This document shows, one piece after another, positions 1 through 9,140 of a stretch of DNA of 64,000 nt (position 1 is its first letter; the number at the start of each line of letters is the position of its first letter). The position numbers and the translations under genes were made by a program. The DNA comes from Acidobacteriaceae bacterium (GTDB lineage: Bacteria; Acidobacteriota; Terriglobia; Terriglobales; Acidobacteriaceae). The stretch covers positions 62,001 through 126,000 of the forward strand of contig CAHJWL010000007.1 of assembly GCA_903642235.1 (NCBI GenBank). Direction: 5' to 3'. The notes beneath the pieces were generated by a model. That model had not been told where the DNA came from. It made no database searches and saw nothing but the letters and a program-made list of their open reading frames with translations.

Positions 1-2376
1 CTGCTTGGGGCAATTCCAGATCCTAACGTGCAAGGCACTCTTATCGGAAATCGCACGGCGACGCCGAACGCCTTTCCCACGATCAATCACGTTTTCGGCT
101 TTACCCTGGATCACAAACTCACCCAGAGTCAGTCGCTGCACTACGCTCAATGGCGCAATTCTTACAGCAACACAGGCTTCAACGGCAACACGGTCTTCCC
201 GCAGAGCAACATTCTCCAGACCACAAAGTCAGGCAACAATCTCGGCTCGGTCTATCTGCTCAATTACGTCAACACTATCTCGCCACATCTGATCTACACG
301 GCCGGCGTCTCCTGGGTGGGAGAGATCAATAACCAGATTTCGAATAGTCCGGTCTCGAACTTCGTCGGCTACGTTGCTAGTCCCATCAGCCGTGGCCTTC
401 TGCCGAAGATCAGATTCGATGGGCAGAACGCTGCTGATCCATTCGGTGTAGGCGACGATCTGGGTGAGGTCGGGTCGACCAACCGTAAGCTCGGTCTAGC
501 CGCTGTCAATAACTTCCTCTGGATCAAAGGCCGTCACACGTTGAACATCGGCGGAGAGGCCCGACGCGCGTACCAGGACGATAACGAATGTCAGAACTGC
601 AACGGCGTCTTCAACTTTAGCCAGCGCACCACGGCCGACCCTGCCAACGTAAATAACACCGGAAACTCTTTCGCGAGCTTCCTTCTCGGTCAGGTCGACA
701 ATGCCAGCCGCGTCTTCGCGAATGGGTTGAAGCTCCGCAACCTGCTCATAGCTCCCTACATCCAGGATGACATCAAAGTCACGCCCAAGTTGACGATCAA
801 CGCCGGCCTGCGTTGGGACATCATGTTGCCCTTTACAGAGAATGGCAACCAGATCGTCTTCCTCAACCCCGCCCAGACAAACCCCGCTGCGGACGGTCTG
901 CCCGGAGCGGCAAATCGCTTCAGCAACGCGAACGGCGGCATCAACCGAGCTGACATCCACTTCCGTAACTTCGGTCCACGCCTCGGCTTCGCCTACGCCC
1001 TTAATGACAAGACGGTCGTTCAGGCCGGCTATAACCTCGCATACCTGAACGGCGGCGCTTTCGAGTTCGGTACCAGCAAGATTGCTACGCAGTACGGCAA
1101 CCTGCTGCAGGGTTCATTTGTGCGCAACACAACTGGCGGTACCACTCCGGGCTACGGCTCATGGGACACCAACCCTCTTCCCGCGCCGCCAGCTACCCCC
1201 ATCTCCCCGGGTCTTGGCGTCGGCACCACCATCCACGCCTTCGATCCCGTCGGGGCAGGTCGCGCGCCCTATCTGCAGCAATGGAATGTCAACGTACAGC
1301 GCCAGCTGCCATGGAACACCTTTCTTCAGGTGGCGTACGTCGGCAACCGGGCTCTGCATCTCAATGGTCAGCTCAACCCCATCAATCAGCAGGATCCTGC
1401 AATCCTGAAGTACGGCTCTCTGCTTCGGTCGAGCTTCAGCGATCCGGTCCAAGCAGCACAACTCTCGGCTGCTGGTTTCCATGTGCCATATGCAAACTTT
1501 GTCTCGGACTTCGGCAGCGCCGCCACACTTGCTCAGGCTCTCAGCCCCTACCCTCAGTACACCGAAGTTCGCAACAACTTTGACCTGAGTGGGCGGGCCC
1601 AGTACAACGGGCTGCAGGCCAGTTTGGAGAAGCGCTTTTCAGACGGTCTCTCTTTCCTAACCTCGTACACGCTTTCTAGAAGCATGGGCAACGTCGATAG
1701 CGGTTTCACCACCTTCGCCAGCCTGCCGGAAAACAAGTACAACCAGAAAGCGGAGTACACCGTGACCGGTGCGGATGAACTTAACAACATCAAGGTCAGC
1801 GGCACCTATGAGCTGCCGATCGGTCCTGGCAAGTCATATCTGAACACAAAGAATGTCGTCGGGCAGGTCCTGGGAGGCATTCAGCTCGGCTTCATTCTGG
1901 ATTATGAGACGGGCACTCCCTATGGCATCTCGCAAAACGGAAACCCACTCGCTTGCGCAAACTGCTTCAATCGCCCCAATGAGGTGCAAGGCGTCTCGCG
2001 TAGTTCCACCAATTACAAGAACCTGAACTTCAATGGCGGATCCAGTAATCGTGCGGTGTTCAACACCAAGGCTTTCGCCGCGACTCCGGACGATTTCACT
2101 TTGGGGAATGCAAAGCGGAATTACACAGAGTTGCGTAACCCAGGCTTTTACAACGAATCCATCAAGGCCTCGAAGAAGTTTGCTCTCGGAGACCACGCCA
2201 GCTTCATCCTCGAGATGAATTACTTCAACCTTCTGAACCGCGTTCGATTCAATGGGCCTGACAACAACATAAGCAATCAGACCTTCGGGCTGATTACAAA
2301 CCGATCTCAGCAAAGCCTTACCGGGTCGCCTAGTGGCTCTCGGAATGGCCAGATCAGCGGGCGCCTCAACTTCTAA
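1..2376 (+). CDS. TonB-dependent receptor, Oar-like (C-terminal part)
   Basis: The reading frame is open from the first base, so the gene enters from outside the window and about 791 residues are visible. The sequence has the features of the large acidobacterial Oar-type outer-membrane receptors: repeated aromatic beta-strand patterns, blocks such as YIQDDIKVTPKLTINAGLRW and APYLQQWNVNVQRQLP, and a C-terminal strand ending GRLNF, typical of an outer-membrane barrel. The N-terminal carboxypeptidase-regulatory-like and plug domains are missing because they lie upstream. The likely role is TonB-driven uptake of an unknown, probably large or sugar-derived substrate. It is followed by a strong terminator, so it ends its transcription unit. 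Confidence 0.9.
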   Translation: MLGAIPDPNVQGTLIGNRTATPNAFPTINHVFGFTLDHKLTQSQSLHYAQWRNSYSNTGFNGNTVFPQSNILQTTKSGNNLGSVYLLNYVNTISPHLIYTAGVSWVGEINNQISNSPVSNFVGYVASPISRGLLPKIRFDGQNAADPFGVGDDLGEVGSTNRKLGLAAVNNFLWIKGRHTLNIGGEARRAYQDDNECQNCNGVFNFSQRTTADPANVNNTGNSFASFLLGQVDNASRVFANGLKLRNLLIAPYIQDDIKVTPKLTINAGLRWDIMLPFTENGNQIVFLNPAQTNPAADGLPGAANRFSNANGGINRADIHFRNFGPRLGFAYALNDKTVVQAGYNLAYLNGGAFEFGTSKIATQYGNLLQGSFVRNTTGGTTPGYGSWDTNPLPAPPATPISPGLGVGTTIHAFDPVGAGRAPYLQQWNVNVQRQLPWNTFLQVAYVGNRALHLNGQLNPINQQDPAILKYGSLLRSSFSDPVQAAQLSAAGFHVPYANFVSDFGSAATLAQALSPYPQYTEVRNNFDLSGRAQYNGLQASLEKRFSDGLSFLTSYTLSRSMGNVDSGFTTFASLPENKYNQKAEYTVTGADELNNIKVSGTYELPIGPGKSYLNTKNVVGQVLGGIQLGFILDYETGTPYGISQNGNPLACANCFNRPNEVQGVSRSSTNYKNLNFNGGSSNRAVFNTKAFAATPDDFTLGNAKRNYTELRNPGFYNESIKASKKFALGDHASFILEMNYFNLLNRVRFNGPDNNISNQTFGLITNRSQQSLTGSPSGSRNGQISGRLNF

Positions 2377-2396
2377 ACCAACTGTCGTCTCCACAC

Positions 2397-2426
2397 GAGC
2401 CGCGAGATTCTTCTCGCGGCTCTTTT
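2397..2426 (+). terminator. Rho-independent terminator after the receptor
   Basis: A perfect 10-bp stem (GAGCCGCGAG / CTCGCGGCTC) with a 6-nt loop is followed directly by TTTTCTTT. It starts 20 nt after the receptor stop codon. Confidence 0.9.
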
Positions 2427-2592
2427 CTTTGTTCCTTCGTTGCGTAATCTACTATGTCCATCGGATACGATAGACATAGCATTTGAGGGGCGGGTGCCGA
2501 CCATTGGACGGTCAAGCCGGAGTATCCCTGTACCGCCCGTACCGAAATAGCATGATTTGAAGACTTTACAGTCAAAGTAGGGGGGAGGGGAC

Positions 2593-3783
2593 GTGCCATT
2601 GATGAAGGTGCAGCGCATCCTGCCTTCCTCCGCACACTTTCCCTGCCTCTCCCGTGCAGCCTTGCTCGGCGCCGCCATTCTAGTTCCTGATCGCGGTGCT
2701 TCGTCGCAGTCCGCGATCTCGCCACGCGTGCAGACCCTTTACCAGCAGGCTCACGACGAACAGGCCTCCGCGCCCGAGCGCGCCGTCACCGACTATCGCG
2801 AGATCCTCCGCCTCGCTCCCACCCTCGGCGCCGCCTACAACAATCTCGGCCGCCTGCTCTACAACCTGAACCGCTTTCAGGAAGCCTCGGATGTGCTCAC
2901 GGCCGGCCTGCGTGTCGATCCATCCATGACCCCGGCGGAAGCAATGCTCGGCGCAAGCCTCCTTCAGCTTGGCAACGCCGCGGCCTCGTTGCCGCACCTG
3001 CACACTGCGGCCGGCGCTATGCCCGACGACCGCTTCGTCCACACCATGCTGGCCCGAGCCCTCCTCGAGGTTGATGATCTGCCCCAGGCCGCCACTGAAC
3101 TCCAGGCGCTCACCCAATCCGACCCCCAGGACCAAGTGAGCTGGTATCTCCTCGGCAAGGTCGAGCTGCAGCTCTCGCAGCAGAGCCTCGCTCGTGTGCA
3201 GCAGATTAACCCGAACTCGCCACTCGCGCACCAGATGCAGGGCGAGATCATGGAAAGCATGAACAACACACCGGGTGCCATTACGGAGTACAAGAAAGCC
3301 CTCGCCGCTTCGTCTCAGAATGTTGCCGCTCTTGAGCACCTGAGCAATCTCTACTGGAACACCGGCGACTGGCAGCATGCGCGGGAGAGCCTCACCACGT
3401 ATCTGTCGCTTGTGCCCGGCAATTGCAACGCTCACTGGAAGCTGAGTAGATCCCTGAACGAACTCTCCGCCCCGGATGATGACGTGCTCGCACAGACGAA
3501 GCTGGCGATTGAACTCTGCCCAAATCTTCCAGAAGCCCGCGTTGAGCGCGCTCGCGTCTTCCTCCGCAGTGGCCGTGCTGCAGAGGCGCTGCCCGATCTC
3601 AAAGCCGCTGAAGTGATTGCTCCGGACGAGACCTCGGTGCAGGCGCTGCTCGCAAGGGCTTACAGTGCTACCGGCGATGCGGGTAAAGCCGCGTCAGCAA
3701 ACGCCCGCTTCCTGGATCTGCAGCAGCGGCAACACGCGGCGAAAGAGAGACACGCCGCCGAAGTAACAGATGCAAATCACTAG
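2593..3783 (+). CDS. Tetratricopeptide-repeat protein, probably exported
   Basis: About 396 residues. The N-terminus has a hydrophobic stretch (LSRAALLGAAILV) that may be a signal peptide. The rest is a chain of TPR-like helix pairs: AAYNNLGRLLYNLNRFQEAS, DRFVHTMLARALLEVDDLPQ and AITEYKKALAASSQNVAALE are typical units. TPRs form a protein-binding scaffold; no catalytic domain is visible. The start is uncertain: GTG at 2593 lies close to a GGGGGAGGGG purine run, and an in-frame ATG follows at 2602. In Acidobacteria such proteins often sit beside Oar-type receptors and TPR-bearing cytochromes, as here, but the shared role is not established. Confidence 0.75.
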   Translation: MPLMKVQRILPSSAHFPCLSRAALLGAAILVPDRGASSQSAISPRVQTLYQQAHDEQASAPERAVTDYREILRLAPTLGAAYNNLGRLLYNLNRFQEASDVLTAGLRVDPSMTPAEAMLGASLLQLGNAAASLPHLHTAAGAMPDDRFVHTMLARALLEVDDLPQAATELQALTQSDPQDQVSWYLLGKVELQLSQQSLARVQQINPNSPLAHQMQGEIMESMNNTPGAITEYKKALAASSQNVAALEHLSNLYWNTGDWQHARESLTTYLSLVPGNCNAHWKLSRSLNELSAPDDDVLAQTKLAIELCPNLPEARVERARVFLRSGRAAEALPDLKAAEVIAPDETSVQALLARAYSATGDAGKAASANARFLDLQQRQHAAKERHAAEVTDANH

Positions 3784-3853
3784 ATAAGGGAGTGGTGCTT
3801 CCGTCGCAGCCGGAGGTTGAGGGTGAAGAGGATGGTGCGTTACGCATCGACGA

Positions 3854-5479
3854 CTAGCGAGTCTGCGACACTGAGTCGTCCGAAGGACATTTGAAGTCCC
3901 ACGCTTGTCGCCGCCCCGGAGAGAATGTCAGCGCTCGCCCCATGGTCTTTTGGGCTGCGGCTGTGGCATCCGCCGCACACTGCACAACGGCTAGAGTGCG
4001 CGCCAACTGTATGTCATCCTCATTTCGAGAGAACGCATCCTTCAGCGACGTAATGGCCGCTTCGAGATGGCCCTCACGCGCCAGAAACAAACCTAAGTCT
4101 GACAATGCTGTGAGGTTCATCGGTTCCTCGCTCAGAAGCGTTCGCAGTCGCGCTTCAGACTCCGCCGCATGCCCATTGAGCGCATTCAGAACTCCCAAAG
4201 CCTCCAGCATTGCTGTATCGTGCGCTCCATTTGCATACGCCCGTCGCAGCACTTCCAGCACCTCGGCACGATCCTGCGATCGTCCTGACATGAGCAGGAG
4301 ATACTTCGCCATTGCAGCATCCCGTTCGTTCGCCTGAGGAGAAAAGATTGGCGTCAGCGCTGTCTCCTGCTCCCCTCGCACACCTGTCGTTGCCGGCTGA
4401 ACAGGGTTCCGCAGAATCTGGTGATCTGTCCACGCGACGTGTGGAATATCCTGCGCTGTTCCCTTCGGCATGTGGCAGGTTGTGCAGTCCGCTTGCTCCG
4501 GATGGTGCGTTCGCGTGAACATCGGTTCCGCATGGCATGTCAGACATTTTGTTCGATAGAACACTACCTTCTCCGCCGGTGCCGGGGATCGATGCGGATC
4601 GTGGCAGCTCATACACGACATCCGGTCTCCACTCGCCCGCTTGCATCCGCTCACACTGAATTGCTCTACTTCGCTTACGCCGCGACGCAGTGGATCGTTG
4701 CTCGCTATGACGAAGTACGACAAGTAGTCTGAAATACGCTGCCCCGGCCGATACTGGAGAACGGAGCGGCCTGCACGCTTTACCGTTACGTCCCCTTCCA
4801 GATGGCAGCTGATGCACACCGCATCGCGCGTTTCCGCGTCGAGCTTACCGGGATTTACCACGGCCGCTTTCCCTTCCGAGCGTACATGTGCCGACGTGTC
4901 TCCGTGGCAGCTCTCGCAGGTAATCCCTGTCTGCTCAAACGGCAAGCCTACATACCGATTCGGCGTTCCGCTCTGCGGCGCCTGAACTCCGCTCATATGA
5001 CATCGGAGGCAAGTCGCCTCCATTGGGATTGCGTCCGGCATCTGCGTCAGATCGCCAAAGCCAGGCTTCATGTCATATCCGCCTGAAGCCGAATACCATG
5101 CGATCGGTGTCTCCATCAGGTAGCCTTCCTGACGGTACAGATACGTCACTCCCAGACGTCCTGATCCCAGGAAATACGCCAACGGACGCGTCCCACGAAT
5201 GCGTCCGTCTCGCGTGTCCTCAAAGCTGAATTTCGCCCCGTCTGCGTCCTGCGAAATCGCGTACCGTACCCCGGATCGCTTGTGCACGAGCTGTCCCGTA
5301 AGTAAGTGCTCCGCTGCTGCCCCACTCGCGTTCGCCATCGGCGTTGTAAGGTACTGCTGATAGATCGTTTTGTGGCACGCCTCGCACCGCGCGTCTGCAC
5401 TTTTGACCTGCCCGAGACACACCCTACCGATCAGAAAAATGGCCAGTAAAACTTGTCCGAAGCCAGACATGGTTACCAC
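3854..5479 (-). CDS. Seven-heme cytochrome c with C-terminal TPR domain
   Basis: 541 residues with an N-terminal signal sequence (LLAIFLIGRVCLG). Seven CxxCH heme-c sites are visible in order: CEACH, CLRCH, CESCH, CISCH, CMSCH, CLTCH and CTTCH. After the last site the protein continues with TPR-like repeats (EALGVLNALNGHAAESEARL, ALSDLGLFLAREGHLEAAI). The arrangement matches periplasmic multiheme cytochromes of the c554/doubled-CxxCH kind found widely in Acidobacteria. It probably moves electrons in the periplasm; the partner is unknown. It faces the TPR gene across a 70-bp convergent gap. Confidence 0.88.
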   Translation of the reverse strand: MVTMSGFGQVLLAIFLIGRVCLGQVKSADARCEACHKTIYQQYLTTPMANASGAAAEHLLTGQLVHKRSGVRYAISQDADGAKFSFEDTRDGRIRGTRPLAYFLGSGRLGVTYLYRQEGYLMETPIAWYSASGGYDMKPGFGDLTQMPDAIPMEATCLRCHMSGVQAPQSGTPNRYVGLPFEQTGITCESCHGDTSAHVRSEGKAAVVNPGKLDAETRDAVCISCHLEGDVTVKRAGRSVLQYRPGQRISDYLSYFVIASNDPLRRGVSEVEQFSVSGCKRASGDRMSCMSCHDPHRSPAPAEKVVFYRTKCLTCHAEPMFTRTHHPEQADCTTCHMPKGTAQDIPHVAWTDHQILRNPVQPATTGVRGEQETALTPIFSPQANERDAAMAKYLLLMSGRSQDRAEVLEVLRRAYANGAHDTAMLEALGVLNALNGHAAESEARLRTLLSEEPMNLTALSDLGLFLAREGHLEAAITSLKDAFSRNEDDIQLARTLAVVQCAADATAAAQKTMGRALTFSPGRRQAWDFKCPSDDSVSQTR

Positions 5480-5669
5480 TATATGACACTCAAACCGAGT
5501 GGTTGTGAGAGTTCGCGGAGGAGTGGCACCTCTTCAAAGGAACGCACTCGCGACACACGTTGCAGTGCATGTCTATACAATCAATTCTTACCTTTATGAC
5601 CACCCGGTTGGGGCAGATAGCGACGCAAGGATGCGCGTCCATTTAGCCCGAAGTGAAAGGACCAAAGGC

Positions 5670-7355
5670 ATGAGTATGTCCGTACGTGAGACCCACGAAC
5701 TTAGGAGGGAGCCGTCTACCGGAGTTATCCAAAGAGCAAGCTCACTGTTCGCCAACTTCATTGAAGCCGTCGCTCAGTGGATGGAGCGAAGTCCGCTTCA
5801 ATGCATGCTGGTCCTCGTTCTTATCTACACTCCTCTTGATGTTATTGAGGCTCATTCGCATTTATTGACGAATGATGAGATTTACACGTGGCACATTGCC
5901 CAAGCTCCTACACTCCACCGCATGCTCGCTATGGCGCGAGAGGTAGACCTGCATCCGCCGTTGCACTACCTTTTGCAGCGTTGGTCACTGAAGCTTGATC
6001 TTCCTCGTTGGCTCGGATCCAGACTTCCCAATATGATCGCTGGTTTGGTCACCGTACTCGTTTTGTTCCGTTTTGCGGCGAAACACTATGGGAACGCGCT
6101 TGGGATGACGGCGGCGACAGCCTTCATTGTCAGTCCGGCTATCCGCTACGCCTGGGAAAATCGCCCTTACATGCTTCTTATGTGCGCTCTGATGCTTCTG
6201 ATTTACGCGTGGGAACAGGCTCTTTCCGCGAATCGCACCTGGCGAAGTGTTCTGTGTGTACTCTGTGCGAGTACTCTGATGATCTCCGATCATCTTATCG
6301 GGATCGCCTGCCTGGTTCCTTTTGCCGTCGGGGAGGCTGTTCGGCTATCACGGAGACGCCAGGCTGATTGGCCCTTGTGGCTTGCTTTGTTCACGCCGTC
6401 TCTGCTTGGCGTGGGTCTCTTCTACCAACTCCACCACCTGAGCACGAATTCTTTTCCGGTTCAGAGCATGCCCTCCTTCCTTATGGGATGGAGTATGTAC
6501 GGGGAACTCTTTCACGACTTCTTCTTTGCACTTTCCATTTGTATTTTAGGAGTTGCTGTCACGCCGCATGCCCGTGAGTTCTCGGTCATGCACAAAAAGC
6601 TCCTGCGCTACGAAGAGATTATGATGCTCTGGGCCTTGGCTCTCCTGCCGGTTCTCACGCTAACAGCCGGGGCGATCTTCCACATACAGTTCTGGCGGCG
6701 CTACGGCTTTTGCTCCATGATCGGCGTTGCCGCGCTTACGCCATGGCTCATCTCGACTCGCTCGAGGTTCCCGAGGACTCTGTCAGTCTTCATCTTCTTC
6801 GCACTGATCGGCAGCGTAATCGCCAAGGCCTCAACCGAGTGGACCGTTGTCGGCACGTACAGCGCGGGGCTCTTCACGGCAGGCAGGATTCCAAAACATC
6901 TCCAGGACTTAGATCCGTCTCTGCCGATTGTTGATGCAAGCCCTATGACGTACATGGAGATGTCTGACAGGGAACCAGGCGAGATCGTCTCGCGGGTCTA
7001 CTACCTTACGGATTTCAAGGCAGCCAAACGTTACTCCGGTTATACCTTGTTCGACAATGAAGACAAGATCAGGAAGATTTTAGAACTGCATTCCAACACG
7101 GCCAAGCTGCGAGAGTTTGTAGCTGTTCACCCAACGTTCTATATGGTCGCGGCCTATCCCAGCTACGAGGACTGGCTCCCTCGCAAGTTGGCTGACAGCG
7201 GCGCCAACATGAACTACCTCGGTAAGTTCGTCTCCAGCTATGACAACGACGACATCTTCTTAGTCACAGTTCCACAGGGAGCACTCAACACGGCTAACGC
7301 GCCCTTCAAGCCGGAGGACAAACGTGTTCTTCCATTTCCCGGCTCGGCAAATTGA
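5670..7355 (+). CDS. Polytopic glycosyltransferase-like membrane protein (GT39/PMT type)
   Basis: An integral membrane protein of about 561 residues with around ten hydrophobic helices. Near the N-terminus HLLTNDEIYTWHIA, followed by VDLHPPLHYLLQRW, fits the acidic first-loop signature of GT-C fold enzymes that use polyprenyl-phosphate sugars. The role is therefore likely sugar transfer to a lipid, protein or cell-surface glycan at the membrane; the acceptor cannot be predicted. The frame is open from 5499, but the ATG at 5670 is preferred because GAAAGG lies about 10 nt upstream and the sequence before it lacks membrane character. It overlaps no strong alternative and runs into a second gene of the same type. 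Confidence 0.7.
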   Translation: MSMSVRETHELRREPSTGVIQRASSLFANFIEAVAQWMERSPLQCMLVLVLIYTPLDVIEAHSHLLTNDEIYTWHIAQAPTLHRMLAMAREVDLHPPLHYLLQRWSLKLDLPRWLGSRLPNMIAGLVTVLVLFRFAAKHYGNALGMTAATAFIVSPAIRYAWENRPYMLLMCALMLLIYAWEQALSANRTWRSVLCVLCASTLMISDHLIGIACLVPFAVGEAVRLSRRRQADWPLWLALFTPSLLGVGLFYQLHHLSTNSFPVQSMPSFLMGWSMYGELFHDFFFALSICILGVAVTPHAREFSVMHKKLLRYEEIMMLWALALLPVLTLTAGAIFHIQFWRRYGFCSMIGVAALTPWLISTRSRFPRTLSVFIFFALIGSVIAKASTEWTVVGTYSAGLFTAGRIPKHLQDLDPSLPIVDASPMTYMEMSDREPGEIVSRVYYLTDFKAAKRYSGYTLFDNEDKIRKILELHSNTAKLREFVAVHPTFYMVAAYPSYEDWLPRKLADSGANMNYLGKFVSSYDNDDIFLVTVPQGALNTANAPFKPEDKRVLPFPGSAN

Positions 7356-7431
7356 AGAAGTCGACCGTGAAGCCAATGAAGCATTCAGGGTCAGCTTTGT
7401 CTGCCCAGCGAATGAGGAGATGTTGTCTTCG

Positions 7432-9003
7432 ATGGAGGAGACGCAAAGCGACATAAAGTTAAAGCATGGTTGGCGAACCATGTCCCCTGCAGACCAGGTT
7501 ATTTTAGTAGTTCTGGCCATAGGTATTGTAGCTGTCAGTGTTTATAGATCAAGCGCACATCTATTTTGGCCGGATGAGTTGTTGGGCTATCGGCTTCTTG
7601 CAGCTCCTACTGTCAAAGGCATGCTGCGCGGCTGGTATGAGGGCGCTGACGGCGGTGGTCTTCTCTACTATCTCTTCGCCCGCGCGTGGGTAACGCTGTT
7701 CGGGTTAAGTGAGCTGACCTTGCGGTTGTTTTCAACCCTTGGCATGTTGATCTCCATCTTCTTCATCTGGCTTTGCGGTCGGCGCTTTGCTTCTCCGTTC
7801 GTCGTTGCAGTTGCCGTAAGCGTGGTGTATCTCATTCCTGTGGAGTTCCTCTGGCAAGCCTCGGACGGACGCTTCTACGGCATGTTTCTGGCATCAGCCG
7901 CACTGTGCAGCTTTGTCTTCCTTCTCGGAGCTGAGACCAAGGCGACGCCCTCACTCCTGCTTTGGACCGCCCTCGCTCACACGCTTCTGGTGGGGAGTCA
8001 CATCCTGGGAGTTGTCTATAGCGGCTTTCTCATCCTTGGAATGTTCCTTGTAGGCAGGCCTCGTGAAAAGCTGTCCTTAGCAAGTGCGGCCGCTGTCGGT
8101 TGGATTCTGGTTCCGCTCTCTTGGCATGCTGCCCGGGCAAGTGCCTCGATTGCGGTACGACCTTTCGAAGTTCCTCCGCCCGCTCTTGATGATCTGATCA
8201 CGGGACCGACACTGTCGGACCCATTTGCAACAGGCATCCTCGCCTTTTTTCTAGCTTTGTTGGTCATGAGTCGCTTTCGGAGTTTCCGGCAAGGTCGTGC
8301 ACCTTTCATGCCTCGTGGTGCCGGGATCTTTCTTCTTTGTGCCTTTGGTGCAATGACATCCTTGTTCCTGAAATCGCAGATCGGAGTTCCCGTTTTCCGG
8401 GAGCGCTATCTTTTTCCGGTACCTGTCGCGACAACTCTTCTGCTTGTCTTTCTTCTAAAAAGCAGTCTGCCGGCATCCTGGTTGAAGCCCCTGGCCACCG
8501 TTCCGACGGTTCTTCTTTCTCTGTGCGTCATGATGCCGCCAGTGATCTTTGCGGCTTTCCGTCCGATGAAAGAGGATGTCTATCCTTCTTCGGCTTTCAT
8601 CAGGACTGCGTCTGCACTCCCTGCAACACCGGTCGTTGTCACACATTTTCCTGCTTATAACGTCCTGTCTCACTACGATCGCAGTCATGAGTATATGTAC
8701 ATGGTCAACTGGCAGTATGACCTTGCGCCAGGGCGGCGACCGGCGGATTACTCATCGGAACGCCTGATGGAGAACATCGAGCGAGGTGGTTTTGAGGAAG
8801 GAAAGGTTCTTCCTTGTCATGCAATCTTTGCTCGCTATTCAGATTTCACGTTGATTACCGAGCCGCGGCGACAGGAATGGATGACGACCCAACTGCTGCA
8901 CAATCAAAGTTTCCATGTCGAACAACTTGTCGGGTTCCAACCATGGCGAAAAGCTACAGCATGGTCGATACACCGTCTCTCTTTTGGCCGGCCACCCTGT
9001 TAG
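7432..9003 (+). CDS. Second polytopic glycosyltransferase-like membrane protein
   Basis: About 523 residues with many transmembrane helices. It resembles its upstream neighbour in layout: an acidic motif after the first helix (HLFWPDELLGYRLL), then GGGLLYYLFARAWVTLFGLS, again like GT-C/GT39 dolichyl-phosphate-mannose-type transferases. The frame begins at 7324 inside the upstream gene, but GAGGAG at 7414-7419 points to ATG 7432 (or ATG 7420). The pair is probably co-transcribed and may have arisen by duplication. The product is inferred from topology and motif placement only. Confidence 0.68.
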   Translation: MEETQSDIKLKHGWRTMSPADQVILVVLAIGIVAVSVYRSSAHLFWPDELLGYRLLAAPTVKGMLRGWYEGADGGGLLYYLFARAWVTLFGLSELTLRLFSTLGMLISIFFIWLCGRRFASPFVVAVAVSVVYLIPVEFLWQASDGRFYGMFLASAALCSFVFLLGAETKATPSLLLWTALAHTLLVGSHILGVVYSGFLILGMFLVGRPREKLSLASAAAVGWILVPLSWHAARASASIAVRPFEVPPPALDDLITGPTLSDPFATGILAFFLALLVMSRFRSFRQGRAPFMPRGAGIFLLCAFGAMTSLFLKSQIGVPVFRERYLFPVPVATTLLLVFLLKSSLPASWLKPLATVPTVLLSLCVMMPPVIFAAFRPMKEDVYPSSAFIRTASALPATPVVVTHFPAYNVLSHYDRSHEYMYMVNWQYDLAPGRRPADYSSERLMENIERGGFEEGKVLPCHAIFARYSDFTLITEPRRQEWMTTQLLHNQSFHVEQLVGFQPWRKATAWSIHRLSFGRPPC

Positions 9004-9140
9004 ACCATTTCCTGCCATGCCCTTTGCCGAAGCGGTGTTTAGAGTACTGTGGGCTGAGAAGTAAAGTCTGAGAATGGTCAGATCCGGCATAGAGGTTCTT
9101 CTGATGAACTGAATTCAACATGTATTGAGGATGCATCGAG